The notes beneath the pieces were generated by a model. The model had not been told where the DNA came from. It saw only the letters and a list, made by a program, of their open reading frames with translations, and ran no database searches. Positions 1 through 10,371 of a stretch of 64,000 nucleotides of DNA are shown here, piece after piece (the stretch's first letter is position 1; every line of letters begins with the position of its first letter). The translations under genes and the position numbers were made by a program. The stretch covers positions 8,809,001-8,873,000 of the forward strand of contig OU612066.1 in the NCBI GenBank assembly GCA_914767715.1. The letters are read 5' to 3'. Origin of the DNA: Membranipora membranacea (Eukaryota; Bryozoa; Gymnolaemata; Cheilostomatida; Membraniporidae).

Positions 1-1317
1 GTGCATCTGGTGGGGCCCGCTATCATGATTCTTCTATAATCGGTCTTTAGGTTGGTAATGCATTTTATCTCATGAATCAATCTTTCGTTATAACTCACCA
101 TGAGAGGTCTTTAGATCAAATGACGGTAGTGGTATAGCCATACTACTGCCACCGTGTGTACTATTGTCATCATTTGCACCATCGCTCTCTTCTCCATCAC
201 CATCATCTTTAAAAATTTACCACTGAATTATTTTCTTAGTCAAATGATTGCACTGGGCACAAAATTGTTTATCATAAGGACCATAGCAAACCGCAGATCA
301 TATTTAATGTATTGCCGGCAAGGGGTTTGAGTGCAACAAATACATTGTAATATATATCACAGTATAAAGGAAACGCTGACTAGCAGCAAGACCTAGACCG
401 GCCATAACGTGTATCGTAATGATCAACTCACACCAAATATCGAAACACCGATACCGGTACTGCAAATCATGCATACACATTATGACAGTGACCACTCCTT
501 ACTGCTATCAGTTCCCAACCAAAGATTTAGTGGTCCTATTCGCTACATAAACCAACCAACCGCAACTGCATGCCCTAAATTAAATGCGAAAATAAAAGAA
601 TGTTGCATACACTTACTAGGGTCCTTCTGAATTCGCTGGGGAGATGACAGAGTTCGTTTCCTCAAGCTTTGTTCACCAGCCTCTGTATCTATATAAACAC
701 AGTATTTTACAAACCAATACATCAATGTTAACCTGTTTGTGGTATGAAATGATTAGTTCTGTCTGCGCTTGTTTACCAGAAATAAATTGCCGCGCCAATA
801 GTTTATATTGACAACATCCAACAACCCAAATACTTGTAAGAATTCCTAGAATAAATATCCTTGACTCTTTTTACAAGGGAAATCTTAAGCAGCACAAATT
901 TTTATGTAGCAGTACAGCGACCTGTGAAGCATCGAGATCAAACAGGACTAAATATATGCATATACAGTGCTGTTCCCAGAGTTTTCAATGGTCGAAAGCG
1001 CAGGCACTTGATTTGAATGTCAGGCCATGTGAATATTTCTTTGAATGAGTAAAATTTTTTTTTAGAATTACCCCATTCTGATCACTGGTTGTTGAGGAGA
1101 GAAAATTTTGATGTCTGAGCAACACAGAAGAAGCAGTTGAAGAATTTTGGATGAAATTTCACCTTAATCCTTAGTGTAAATATTGATGCTCAGTGATGGT
1201 AATTAATTCAGACATAGGAAAATACAGCCTTTAAACCGAACCATTACCTCTAACCTAACAGTAACCACATTGCTGGGGAAATCAGTTATATTTTTTTTTA
1301 TGTAAAGTTTAACTAAC
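1..1317. other. No gene recognised
   Basis: No open frame here shows a recognisable domain or a phase-consistent exon chain. Frames are short and broken on both strands. The stretch just upstream of 1318 would hold the intron and later exons of the minus-strand gene at 1318-1919, but none could be fixed. Confidence 0.4.
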
Positions 1318-1919
1318 CAGTAGTGATACCATCCTTCTTTCTTGCTTGCGACTCATACACCTTGGCCTTTTCGTAGTCCTCTGGAAAGAAAATGCGTAAC
1401 ATTTTACTGAGAGGGATGTGTTGGCATATGTTTGTAACTGCAAAATTTTGTAGATTGAACTTAAGTTTGGCTCTATTGTGCATGCGGTGGTCATGTTATG
1501 TGTGCAGCGCTCAATACATATGAATTGATTGAGGTTGCAACTCCGAGTTCCATCCTGCTACTGAGGATATATGTATCAGCTGTGCTTTTTTTCGAAAATC
1601 TCTCATTTTAGAAATTATTTTTTGAGCTATAATCTCCGTTAGGTTTCCACCCTCGAAGAATAAAAGATTATACAGCCGATAATACCAAGTGAATGGGATA
1701 TCCCACAAGAATTTATCGGCGTAATATAGTACCTTCCTTTAGTGTGATGCAATCATGATAAATTATTGTAACCAATGCCGTAGACAATGTTAGCTTTGTC
1801 TCATCACCTGTAAACTGCAATATCTTCGCGTCATACAACTTCCAGTTGCCAATATCTGGAAATGCATGCTCCTTCCTGAGGCTTTTTCCATTTGTGGTGG
1901 GTGGTGGCCAATAGCATTT
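1318..1919 (-). CDS. Two exons of an unrecognised minus-strand gene (partial)
   Basis: Two exons on the minus strand join in phase. The first runs 1919 down to 1733, after a T-rich acceptor (TTTTTTTCCAG), and encodes about 62 residues starting KCYWPPPTTNGKS and containing GNWKLYDAKIL. It ends in phase 1 at AAGGAAG|GTACTA. The second runs 1380 down to 1318, after TTCTTTCCAG, and encodes EDYEKAKVYESQARKKDG before a donor G|GTTAGT. The first-exon remainder G plus AG gives Glu, so the join is consistent. The pattern of a W-P-P motif, then W-x-x-Y, then a DYEKA stretch resembles regulatory-type proteins in invertebrate gene families, but I cannot name the family. No start or stop codon was found, so the gene is partial in this reading. 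Confidence 0.5.
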
Positions 1920-2778
1920 CTGGAAAAAAATAATTAGAGCAGCTGTTACACTAGTCGATAAGAAAGGAATCCAAGATAAAGTTTGGAATATCCACAGATC
2001 AGTAAGGCTTAGGCACTTGCGAGGCTTTGTCTTGTCAATCCATGTCGGCGCTGCTAAACACCAATGCATGGGCATCACCAGGAATTTTCAGGGGGTGTCC
2101 AGTGAGAGAGGAGGTGGGTCCCGCCGCAGGCGAAATTTTTTTTGGAGTCTTAATAAGTTAGTGTTATATTTTCCACCCAACCAACCCTGCAGCTTTGTAT
2201 CATAGTTTTCACCCAGCCTACCCAGAAATATCAACCAATATACCCAACAGGTGAACACATCTGACTAAGAGAAAACATGAAGTGTGCCCAAAATGGTAGT
2301 AGGAATTATGGCGATTAGTTCAACTGTTTCAGGCTATCTGGGGGTTGTATAAGCAATAATTTGTCCAGCTTGAGAATTGTATTCGGCCCAAAGATTGCGT
2401 TGAGGCCCTCATAAATAACATACTTGCAATAAAGCTTCAAACTAGTGGTTGAATCGAACACAGAGCTCAAGCATGTTCAGAAGTGTTGGAACTTAGCCGA
2501 TTGCAGTGAAATCCATCAGAAACAAAGATTGATAAGCAGATACATGTATCAGGGAGTAAGTTGGAATCTGGCCAAGCCAACAGATATTATTATTTCTGAA
2601 ATTTAACAAAATTGCACCTTTATATTAAATTTAGTGAAATTATTGTGAACTTTGCAATATAGATCAGTCAGTAAATTGCCTAAAGATTCCAGTTTCAGTC
2701 ATTGTTATCAGCTACATTAATAGAGAGGCCAGCTCCACGCGTCGTGGTTGCAGCCTAGTGAATGTATCAATGACCTGA
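1920..2778. other. Spacer between two minus-strand gene fragments
   Basis: Nothing recognisable. An open minus-strand frame continues upstream of 1919 to about 2078, but the strong acceptor at 1920-1921 suggests this part is intron. Confidence 0.3.
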
Positions 2779-3373
2779 TCAATATCTATTGCAAAGGTCG
2801 CAGTGGATGTTGATCAGAGCCAGAGAGTCGAGCCTTTCTGGCATCTGAGTTCTGCGTAGGTAGGTGTTGAGCCTCCGGAGAGTGCTAAAGGAGCGCTCAC
2901 ACTTGCATGTAGTTACTGGCAATGTGGCTGCGATCTGTAGGAGGGTATTTATATTAGGATATATATCAGGGTCGGCCTGGTCCAGAGCATTTGTGACATT
3001 ACTCGGACCTACCTGGGACCGCATCTCCCACCTTTGGTATTCATTGGTGATGAATACAGGTGATGGGAGGTCCTCCACATAGAGCTCAGTCAGGTCTCTT
3101 AGCTCCTGACTGGTAAGACTTCCCTCTACCAGTTTCAGCAGAGAGGCTGCAGTTTCTGACATTCCTATCAACATACAATACCAAATAAATAAATCATCTA
3201 TCTGAATGTTTGAAACCATTTTAATAACTCAATTTTGATAGGTATGTCAGTATGAGAAATACATGCACTAGCTGGTTTATCAGTATGTTGGTCAGTAAAG
3301 TCGGGAATAACTCACGAGTGAACTGGCTGTCTAACTCCGAGAGGTGATCCAGGAAGGGAGTGTACACATTAAT
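2779..3373 (-). CDS. hAT-family transposase, C-terminal dimerisation region, two exons (partial)
   Basis: The last two exons of a hAT transposase-like gene. Exon 1 spans 3373-3316 on the minus strand after a branch-point-like CACTAAC and TTATTATCAG acceptor; it encodes INVYTPFLDHLSELDSQFT plus one base and ends at C|GTGAGT. Exon 2 starts at 3164 after TTGTATGTTGATAG; the split codon gives Arg, and the reading continues MSETAASLLKLVEG to the stop at 2779-2781. Near the C-terminus, TCKCERSFSTLRRLNTYLR and a following LxSLALINIH stretch are the signature of the hAT C-terminal dimerisation domain (Dimer_Tnp_hAT). Upstream exons with the DDE core were not found between 3374 and 4700. It may be a decayed transposon or a co-opted host gene; the clean intron phases favour a spliced gene. 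Confidence 0.85.
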
Positions 3374-4706
3374 CTGATAATAAGTTAGTGGTGAGGTACT
3401 AGGGTGTTGTGAACGAGTTTAGATGAATGTGGTTAAGCGTAATGTGAATGCTAGTAGAGATTGTGAGTATGAGGAATTTTATGTATTACATTTGCTAGTT
3501 GCCTCCTCGTGTACAAGAGAAGACAGCTACAAAGTATCACAAATATGTTAAACGGTATGAATGAGAAGCCCTAGTTCATACATGAATGAACATGGCTGAT
3601 TTGGGAGAGCGAGTGAGGTATTAATAGCTAGTAAAAAGCTTAGCTCGGGGACTCTTGATCCACCGAGAGAACTGAGCTCAACAAAAAAAACATTAATTGG
3701 AGCTGAAATATGTGGCAGCAGCACCCAGATATCTAGCCACATATTCAGTATTAGATAGTATTACAAAACACAAGAAAACCACCAGAAAAGAACAGAAAAA
3801 AACAACAACAGCGACAAACAACAACAACAAACAACAACAACATGTTTGCATGATTGTGCTTGCGAGTTAATATCTTGTTCTGTTTATATTTTCTATCATG
3901 ACGTTGTCTCTCATCCATGTTTTTTTCTATCCCTAGGTTCGATATCACCGTAACAGGACAGGTCGATCAGGATTAAATTACTTTGATGGTTGTCGATTCA
4001 GAGGTAGAATGGTATAATTTTGTGAGTTGTATATTTATATAAATTGAGCATTTGCCACTAACCAGTTGTTAGTGTACATGCCAAAGTGCACCATTTCAAG
4101 TGTATCAAGGGCTGTTATTCCGGTTAGCCATCCGCCTGCAAATCCTCGGTACTGTGGGGGAAACTCCTGCCATCTCAGAAAAACCTATCGCCATTTCATA
4201 CCAGCTTGTCACATGTTTATCATCTACAAATCCAAAACAAACACTGATATAATTGTCAAAACCAAGAGTAACAACTCACAGCAGTCAGATAGAGTCACAG
4301 ACAGTGCATATTGAAAGGAACAGCAATGCTGTGACCGACTGAAGCAGTGACTGACTGAGTCATCTACTAGTAGTACTACTAGAGTGACATGGCACACACA
4401 GCAGGCATCATCACAGTCAGATCAGAACAAAACACATGATACAAAATAATGATGATCAACATTCTTTATTTGTTGTACCAATCAGCAAAGAGATATGGAG
4501 TTCAAGAATTTGCTACGTATGCGGTGTTCTGTCTCTTTGGCTGGAAGAAGAATTCTAGTATGTTCTTGTTTTTATCAGGAGCTTTCCTGTTCTATTGGTC
4601 CTTTCTTTTCCTCCATCTTTTTTGTGTTTTCCCAGATGTGATGAATTTGTTAGCCAAACAAGTCAAAGTCAAATCATTGTGAATGAATGGGTGTTGTGAA
4701 CACCCC
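3374..4706. other. No gene recognised; contains a (CAA)n tract
   Basis: No supported exon. A CAA/ACA microsatellite with small interruptions runs 3801-3841. A small palindrome around 4364-4384 (CTAGTAGTACTACTAG) is the only other structure seen. Confidence 0.4.
3801..3841. repeat. (CAA)n microsatellite
   Basis: About 40 bases of CAA/ACAA units with two interruptions. Confidence 0.8.
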
Positions 4707-5107
4707 TGTTGAACCCACAAACGTCGCAAACGTCAAAACGTCGCAATCTAGCGTTCCACTAACGTCGCAATCCAAAAAACGTCGCAACCAATTGTTTTTA
4801 AAACGTCGCAAACCCACAAAGGTCGCAATTTTTTAAACGTCGCAATAGCTCGAACCCACTAACGTCGCAAATGTCGCAACTCAACACAAATACGAAGTTG
4901 TCCTCTCATTTGATGCAAATTGGTGATGATGATATGTTGCGAGAAGTAGAAAGGAGCATACAAACTACAAAACACGGTGGGGAATTGAATATCAACATTA
5001 TATATTGTGCCATGCATAATTGTTGTGTAGTTTTCAGGTTATTTGAATCATTTTTCCACTTTCTAGGGTCGTTTATTGTTAGCTCAGACTCCATTAATAC
5101 TGTCATA
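4707..5107 (+). repeat. Left terminal inverted repeat
   Basis: Matches the reverse complement of 9096-9498 end to end, with small substitutions and one short difference near 4790-4800. Confidence 0.85.
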
Positions 5108-5200
5108 AATGGGTGATAATCAAGATTTAGCACAAGTAAGGCAAATATCTGCATACATGTCAAGCTTGAAATATACTGTCATGTTTGATATGGGCTATGC

Positions 5201-5454
5201 TTTTACACTACTTGAAATGCCATAAATGTTGAATAATTTATGCATAAATCCCTTTATCTCTTTATGACTTACCCTTTATCTACTGAATACGGAATTTTTA
5301 CATCATTCCCAAGATGCAACTTTATGGTTTTACACTACTTATAATGCCATAACTGTTGAATCATTTATGCATGAATCCCTTTATCTCTTTATGACTTACC
5401 CTTTATCTACTGAATAAGGAATTTATACATCATTCCCAAGATGCAACTTTATGG
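5201..5454 (+). repeat. 127 bp tandem duplication (two copies)
   Basis: The sequence from TTTTACACTACTT to AACTTTATGG at 5201-5327 is repeated directly at 5328-5454 with a handful of substitutions. It lies inside the 4.8 kb element. No coding content. Confidence 0.9.
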
Positions 5455-5626
5455 TTTTATGGTATGATAATAAAACCTCAACAGGATACCATAGGAACCA
5501 TTACCATACAATAGGATGCGATATTACACCTTGCATTGCGTAACGGCAATTGTATTTTCATCACTAGAATTATATGCAGTTTGTAAACTCAAACCCTGGG
5601 TTATGGACAAGAGACCTTGACAGTGG

Positions 5627-6059
5627 TGTCACATACACTGTATGTGACACGCCTAGGTGCATGACTCTACATGAAGTTAGGCATTGTATATTGCACTGTC
5701 ATGGTTGCCATGGTCCTAATCTGATTAATTGTTATACTCTTCCGCATTTACTTCCATTTTTTGCACATTTAATTACCATCTAAATGCGGAGGTTGGCCAT
5801 CAAAATGATGACGTATCATCCCACCTGTTTCTATTTTTACGACCTATTTATACAGGTCGGTATAAAGAACAGTGGTTTTTGCTCTGAAGATTTAGTTACA
5901 ACTTGGCGTTGCAATTTATCAGTTGCCTGGGGCATTTGCCCCAGGGTGTAGTTCAGTAATAAAATCATCAAACTGCCGAAAAACTGCATTCAGTATTATA
6001 AAGTAATCTCATATGAACTCTGCCAGCAGTGAACTGTCGTGATCTTTCTCGATCCGACA
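5627..6059 (+). repeat. 5' LTR
   Basis: Starts with a perfect 23-base palindrome (two 11-base arms around one base). A TATAAA box lies at 5861-5866 and AATAAA at 5958-5963, giving a plausible U3-R-U5 order. A second hairpin, CTGGGGCATTTGCCCCAG, lies near 5928-5946. Confidence 0.93.
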
Positions 6060-6060
6060 A

Positions 6061-6073
6061 TTGGTGCCCAACC
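6061..6073 (+). promoter_or_regulatory. Primer-binding site of the LTR element
   Basis: TTGGTGCCCAACC starts one base after the 5' LTR and is complementary to a tRNA 3' end finishing in CCA. Confidence 0.75.
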
Positions 6074-7068
6074 GAGTGAGGAGAGAACTTCACACCTTCA
6101 GATGATGAGACTGATAGCGTTGAATATACAAGAAAGAGGATGGAGATTGTGGACTTGGAGGAAAATTTCTTTGGAGTAGATGATCTAATGCAAGCAATAT
6201 AATGGAACCATATGTGTCTACATCGTCTACATTACTATAAGGAGAAATGGAGACGGACTTTTTAGATGATGTAGAGACAAAACATATGGAAGCTGATATA
6301 CTAGTGATGACATTTGATCTTCTGCTCATGATTCACCAACTGACAAGGTACCTCTGCAATTTCCTGATTTTATTCAACCAGTTCTATTCAGTCTCAGTCT
6401 ACAACAGCAGACAAACTACTCTGGTGGTGTGAACACTGTAACTCAAAAAAATAGAAAAACTTCAATAAAAACATTAGGCAGCCGTAACCTAAGATCCACT
6501 AAGAGTAAAAGATTATGGAATGCAGCTGACTACAACCAACTGGCAACTGATCTTAATATAGCAGCAGTATTAGTGCAAGGATCAGCACAAAATAATATGG
6601 TCACTGTATTAGTTAGGATGTAATGAATTATTTGATATTATTACCATCGACACAACCTTGATCATGCAATTTATATATTTATCGTTTGAATTTCCTGTGA
6701 TGCCGATTTTTTAATGATAGTTGTGCAGGAAAGCAGCATTATAATATTTCATGAATTTTATACCTTCGTCTGTCCTGTAATCTAAGCAAAGCTTAGGTTC
6801 TTAGATCTAGAGTTGAGAGGAAAGTGGGATATATTTTTTTTTGTTAATGGACCTGAAGCAGTTGTTAAGGTTCTTCAGCCTTGGAAGGGAATGTCATGAT
6901 TTTGTTATGACAGTCTTTTATGCATGACATTTTTTATTTGTTTGTATTTCAGGAGATTTTGAGGTTTTAAATTTTATATTGCAATGATTATCCTTGTGTG
7001 ACATAAGCTATAATGTTTTTTGAACCAGTTAAAGCGATCGAGGACGATCGCAACCAGGGGGGTGCATG

Positions 7069-7501
7069 TGTCACATACACTGTATGTGACACGCCTAGGT
7101 GCATGACTCTACATGAAGTTAGGCATTGTATATTGCACTGTCATGGTTGCCATGGTCCTAATCTGATTAATTGTTATACTCTTCCGCATTTACTTCCATT
7201 TTTTGCACATTTAATTACCATCTAAATGCGGAGGTTGGCCATCAAAATGATGACGTATCATCCCACCTGTTTCTATTTTTACGACCTATTTATACAGGTC
7301 GGTATAAAGAACAGTGGTTTTTGCTCTGAAGATTTAGTTACAACTTGGCGTTGCAATTTATCAGTTGCCTGGGGCATTTGCCCCAGGGTGTAGTTCAGTA
7401 ATAAAATCATCAAACTGCCGAAAAACTGCATTCAGTATTATAAAGTAATCTCATATGAACTCTGCCAGCAGTGAACTGTCGTGATCTTTCTCGATCCGAC
7501 A
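7069..7501 (+). repeat. 3' LTR
   Basis: Same 433 bases as the 5' LTR; TATAAA at 7303-7308 and AATAAA at 7400-7405. Flanked on the right by the GTGG target duplicate. Confidence 0.93.
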
Positions 7502-9095
7502 GTGGGTCAATGATAGTGCAGTTAAAAATTTACAGAATTGAATATCGCTTTGTGACCCAGCGGCTTATTGTTAATTGCCATGGTTATAAAATTAATGGGT
7601 CTCCCTAAAAAATTCAAGTCAAATTATAATTGGCCTCAATATACTTTGGTAATTCCATAGATATGCATTATGGGAACTGTTACCTCTTAAATTTTATTGA
7701 ATTCGTTATTGTATACTCCCTGAAAGAGAAGTCTTCAATGTGCCACATCCTGCAAGACCATGGCAAACAGTGGCCTTTCTTGACAAGCATTGCTGGAAGG
7801 AGAGGGGAACCCCTCCGACAAAGCTTGTCAAGACAGGGTAAGAGATATCGTGATTTGCTTGTTTAGTAATGAAATGAATTTAAAAAAATTTCAGCTCAAC
7901 TATGCCTGGGTACCCAAAGACTATTATCCTACCTCTAAAAAATTCAACTTGCTTTTGCCTATCTAGCCAGCAAGTTAAGCAGTATCTATCTATTCTACCT
8001 ATACATACAGTGGGCTGCCTATACTATCTATTCAGTGGTATGGAGGAGGGTCAATGAATAAAATATTAAAAAGAGCTGAGAAAATCTGCTGTAGCCATAG
8101 CCTACTTATTATCCATATTGATAAATAAATCTAACATGGTCAGCCAGCGCCTATATCATAGATATATATTATATATAAGACGAAACATTCTCATGGCACA
8201 AAGTATTGTCTAGGAACCATACCTGACAAGTCTCCCTTTTTGGTAGGGAGGCTCCCAGTTTTTAGGGTCTTTTTCCACCCCTCCCTTTCTCCCTTTTTCC
8301 TCCCTTTTTTCAGCTTCCTTTACCAAGAACATTTTTTAAGCTTCTTTTTGCATGGGAAACTATGTTTTTCTACCTCAACAGTGCATATACCTATGTAATT
8401 GCTTATTACCATTACTGCTTGTATGTAAAATCAGGTACTAAAATGAGGCAATTCATAATATGAAAGCTCAAGTTTTGGCTTAGAAACAGGACAAACGTTG
8501 GCTGAAATGCACCAGCACTGCGGGACGCAGAGTGGTATTACAGGTTGGGAGTTTGTCGGCAGAGACCTCCTGATTTTATGGTCTACCAACTTGTCATGTA
8601 TGCTAGGAACACAGGTTTTTGTTTCCATTGATCAAACTAAAATTAACTCAATAAACATGCCCAGGGCTCTCAGATGGTTGTTCATGTACATCTGCTTGTA
8701 ATCAAGGTTCATTAATGTTCAACCAGGGGGAATGGATGAACTTTCTACCATACCGTTTTATTTCATAAGTGGGATGTAGAAAACATGTTATGAGTCATTC
8801 TATTTTACTTTGTGAGGAAACAACTCCCAACAAAATGAAAATTAAAAAATTACATAGTACATGGTATATAAAAAAAGTTTGACGTTATTTATCTGGGAAA
8901 TCCAAAGTGTTGCATCATGGGAAGGCTGTGCAATTTGATGGATTAAGGCCATGTCAGCAAGAGGAAAAAATATAGCACTCAATCCAACTGTGTCAACACC
9001 TCTTGACAAGTTCAATCTTTGGCTAAATAAAACATTAAGGTACATCACAAATTGGTATGTCACTATGTCTGCTAGATAGTGATTAGCATCCCTAA

Positions 9096-9498
9096 TATGA
9101 CAGCATTAATGGATTCTGAGGTAACAACAAACGGCCCTAGGAAGTGAAAAAAATGATTCAAATAACCTGAAAAATACTCAACAATTACCCATAGCACAAT
9201 ATATAATGTTGATATTCGATTCCCCACAGTGTTTTGAAGTTTGTATGCTCCTTTCTACTTCTCGCAACATATCATCATCACCAATTTGCATCAAATGAGA
9301 AGACAACTTTGTATTTTTGTTGAGTTGCGACATTTGCGACGTTAGTGGGTTCGAGCTATTGCGACGTTTAAAAAATTGCGACGTTTGTGGGTTTGCGACG
9401 TTTTAAAAAACCCTTCGTTGCGACGTTTTTTGGATTGCGACGTTAGTGGAACGCTAGCTTGCGACATTTTGACGTTTGCGACGTTTGTGGGTTCAACA
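9096..9498 (-). repeat. Right terminal inverted repeat
   Basis: Reverse complement of 4707-5107, with the same CGTCGCAA motif array at its outer end. Confidence 0.85.
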
Positions 9499-10371
9499 AC
9501 CCCCAACCTAATTATTATCTTATCAAACCCAAAACATGGGTTATTACAGTGAAAGCGTTATGCACATTTGTATTACTTAGCATGACAATTGAATTGGGAA
9601 GATAACTCTATCAACTTCAAAAGATTCTAAAGACAAATTTTTTTGTGCTCAGGAGGTGCTCAGAGGCACACTGATTTCGAGATTACACTATTAACATGTG
9701 TATCTCTGATCGATAGAGCTTCTGTCGTAAATATTGGGCACCTACATTCGGCTGAAAGAGAGGACAACTTTGATTTTATCAAACAGGCATGATCAAAACA
9801 AATATACCTAGCTCTGTATTGTTAGTAGCAGACGAGGGTGTGGCTATCCTACTACTCAAATCATAGTAAACAAAGTAAATTCCATTAGTAGTTGTGATCA
9901 GTTGAAGAATTTTGTGGATGAAGGAACAATGCCAGGCTTTACACATTCAGATCGAGAATATGGTCAGTACTTTACTACATGAGGGTTATTAATACATTTT
10001 TATAACATTTTAGTCAGAGTTGATCAATGAACTTCCTTGAGTTGATAGTGCAGAAAGGGGCTCACACCACCTCAACCCCACTAAGGAGTTATATAACTAG
10101 TAGTATCTTGCATCTAGCCCTCCCCCCCTCTTTTAGTTTTAGTTGTTTACAGACTCTTTGTTGCTTGTTGAGATGTGTGCTGTTACAAAACATTGTACTA
10201 GATGGCAGAGTGAAAAGAGTTGGGTAGCTCTAGCTGCATGCCTGACTAGAGAGACCTGTTTTTGCAACACTACTAGTACTGAGTTGTTCAGGCTATCTGG
10301 TGTCCAGGATGACTCTTCCAAGATATAGCTTGTAGTCGAAGTATTTTAAAACAAACTACATGCAATTACAG
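9499..10371. other. Spacer upstream of the helicase exons
   Basis: No supported exon. The first coding exon(s) of the RecQ-like helicase should lie here or be missing: the first recognisable exon at 10372 starts mid-frame after an acceptor (TGCAATTACAG). Confidence 0.35.

Larger units (their letters stand above)
5627..7501 (+). mobile_element. Non-autonomous LTR retrotransposon (1,875 bp)
   Basis: Two direct repeats of exactly 433 bp (5627-6059 and 7069-7501) begin TG and end CA and look identical base for base. GTGG flanks both sides (5623-5626 and 7502-7505), a 4 bp target duplication. Directly after the 5' LTR is TTGGTGCCCAACC (6061-6073), a typical tRNA primer-binding site. A purine-rich CCAGGGGGGTG (7055-7064) precedes the 3' LTR as polypurine tract. 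The 1 kb internal region has only short frames with no gag, protease, reverse transcriptase or integrase motif, so the element must be mobilised in trans (TRIM/LARD-like). Identical LTRs imply a recent insertion. It is nested inside the 4.8 kb inverted-repeat element. Superfamily unassigned; a 4 bp duplication is compatible with Ty3/Gypsy. Confidence 0.93.
4707..9498. mobile_element. DNA transposon with ~400 bp terminal inverted repeats, non-autonomous
   Basis: The first 401 bases (4707-5107) reappear as a reverse complement at 9096-9498 with a few mismatches. Both ends begin TGTTGAACCCACAAACGTCG when read inwards. The flanks carry ACCCC on both sides (4702-4706 and 9499-9503), a possible 5 bp target duplication, although this is low-complexity sequence. 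The outer ~170 bases of each repeat hold many copies of CGTCGCAA spaced irregularly, a likely protein-binding array. Inside, only the nested LTR element and a 127 bp tandem duplication were found, with no transposase domain. Without the LTR insertion the element would be about 2.9 kb. Long inverted repeats with subterminal motif arrays occur in several DNA transposon superfamilies, so I do not assign one. Confidence 0.8.

Noticed and set aside
4707-4880. CGTCGCAA repeats as a CRISPR-like array
   Set aside because: Motif is 8-10 bases with irregular spacing and no spacer-repeat regularity, in a eukaryotic transposon end.
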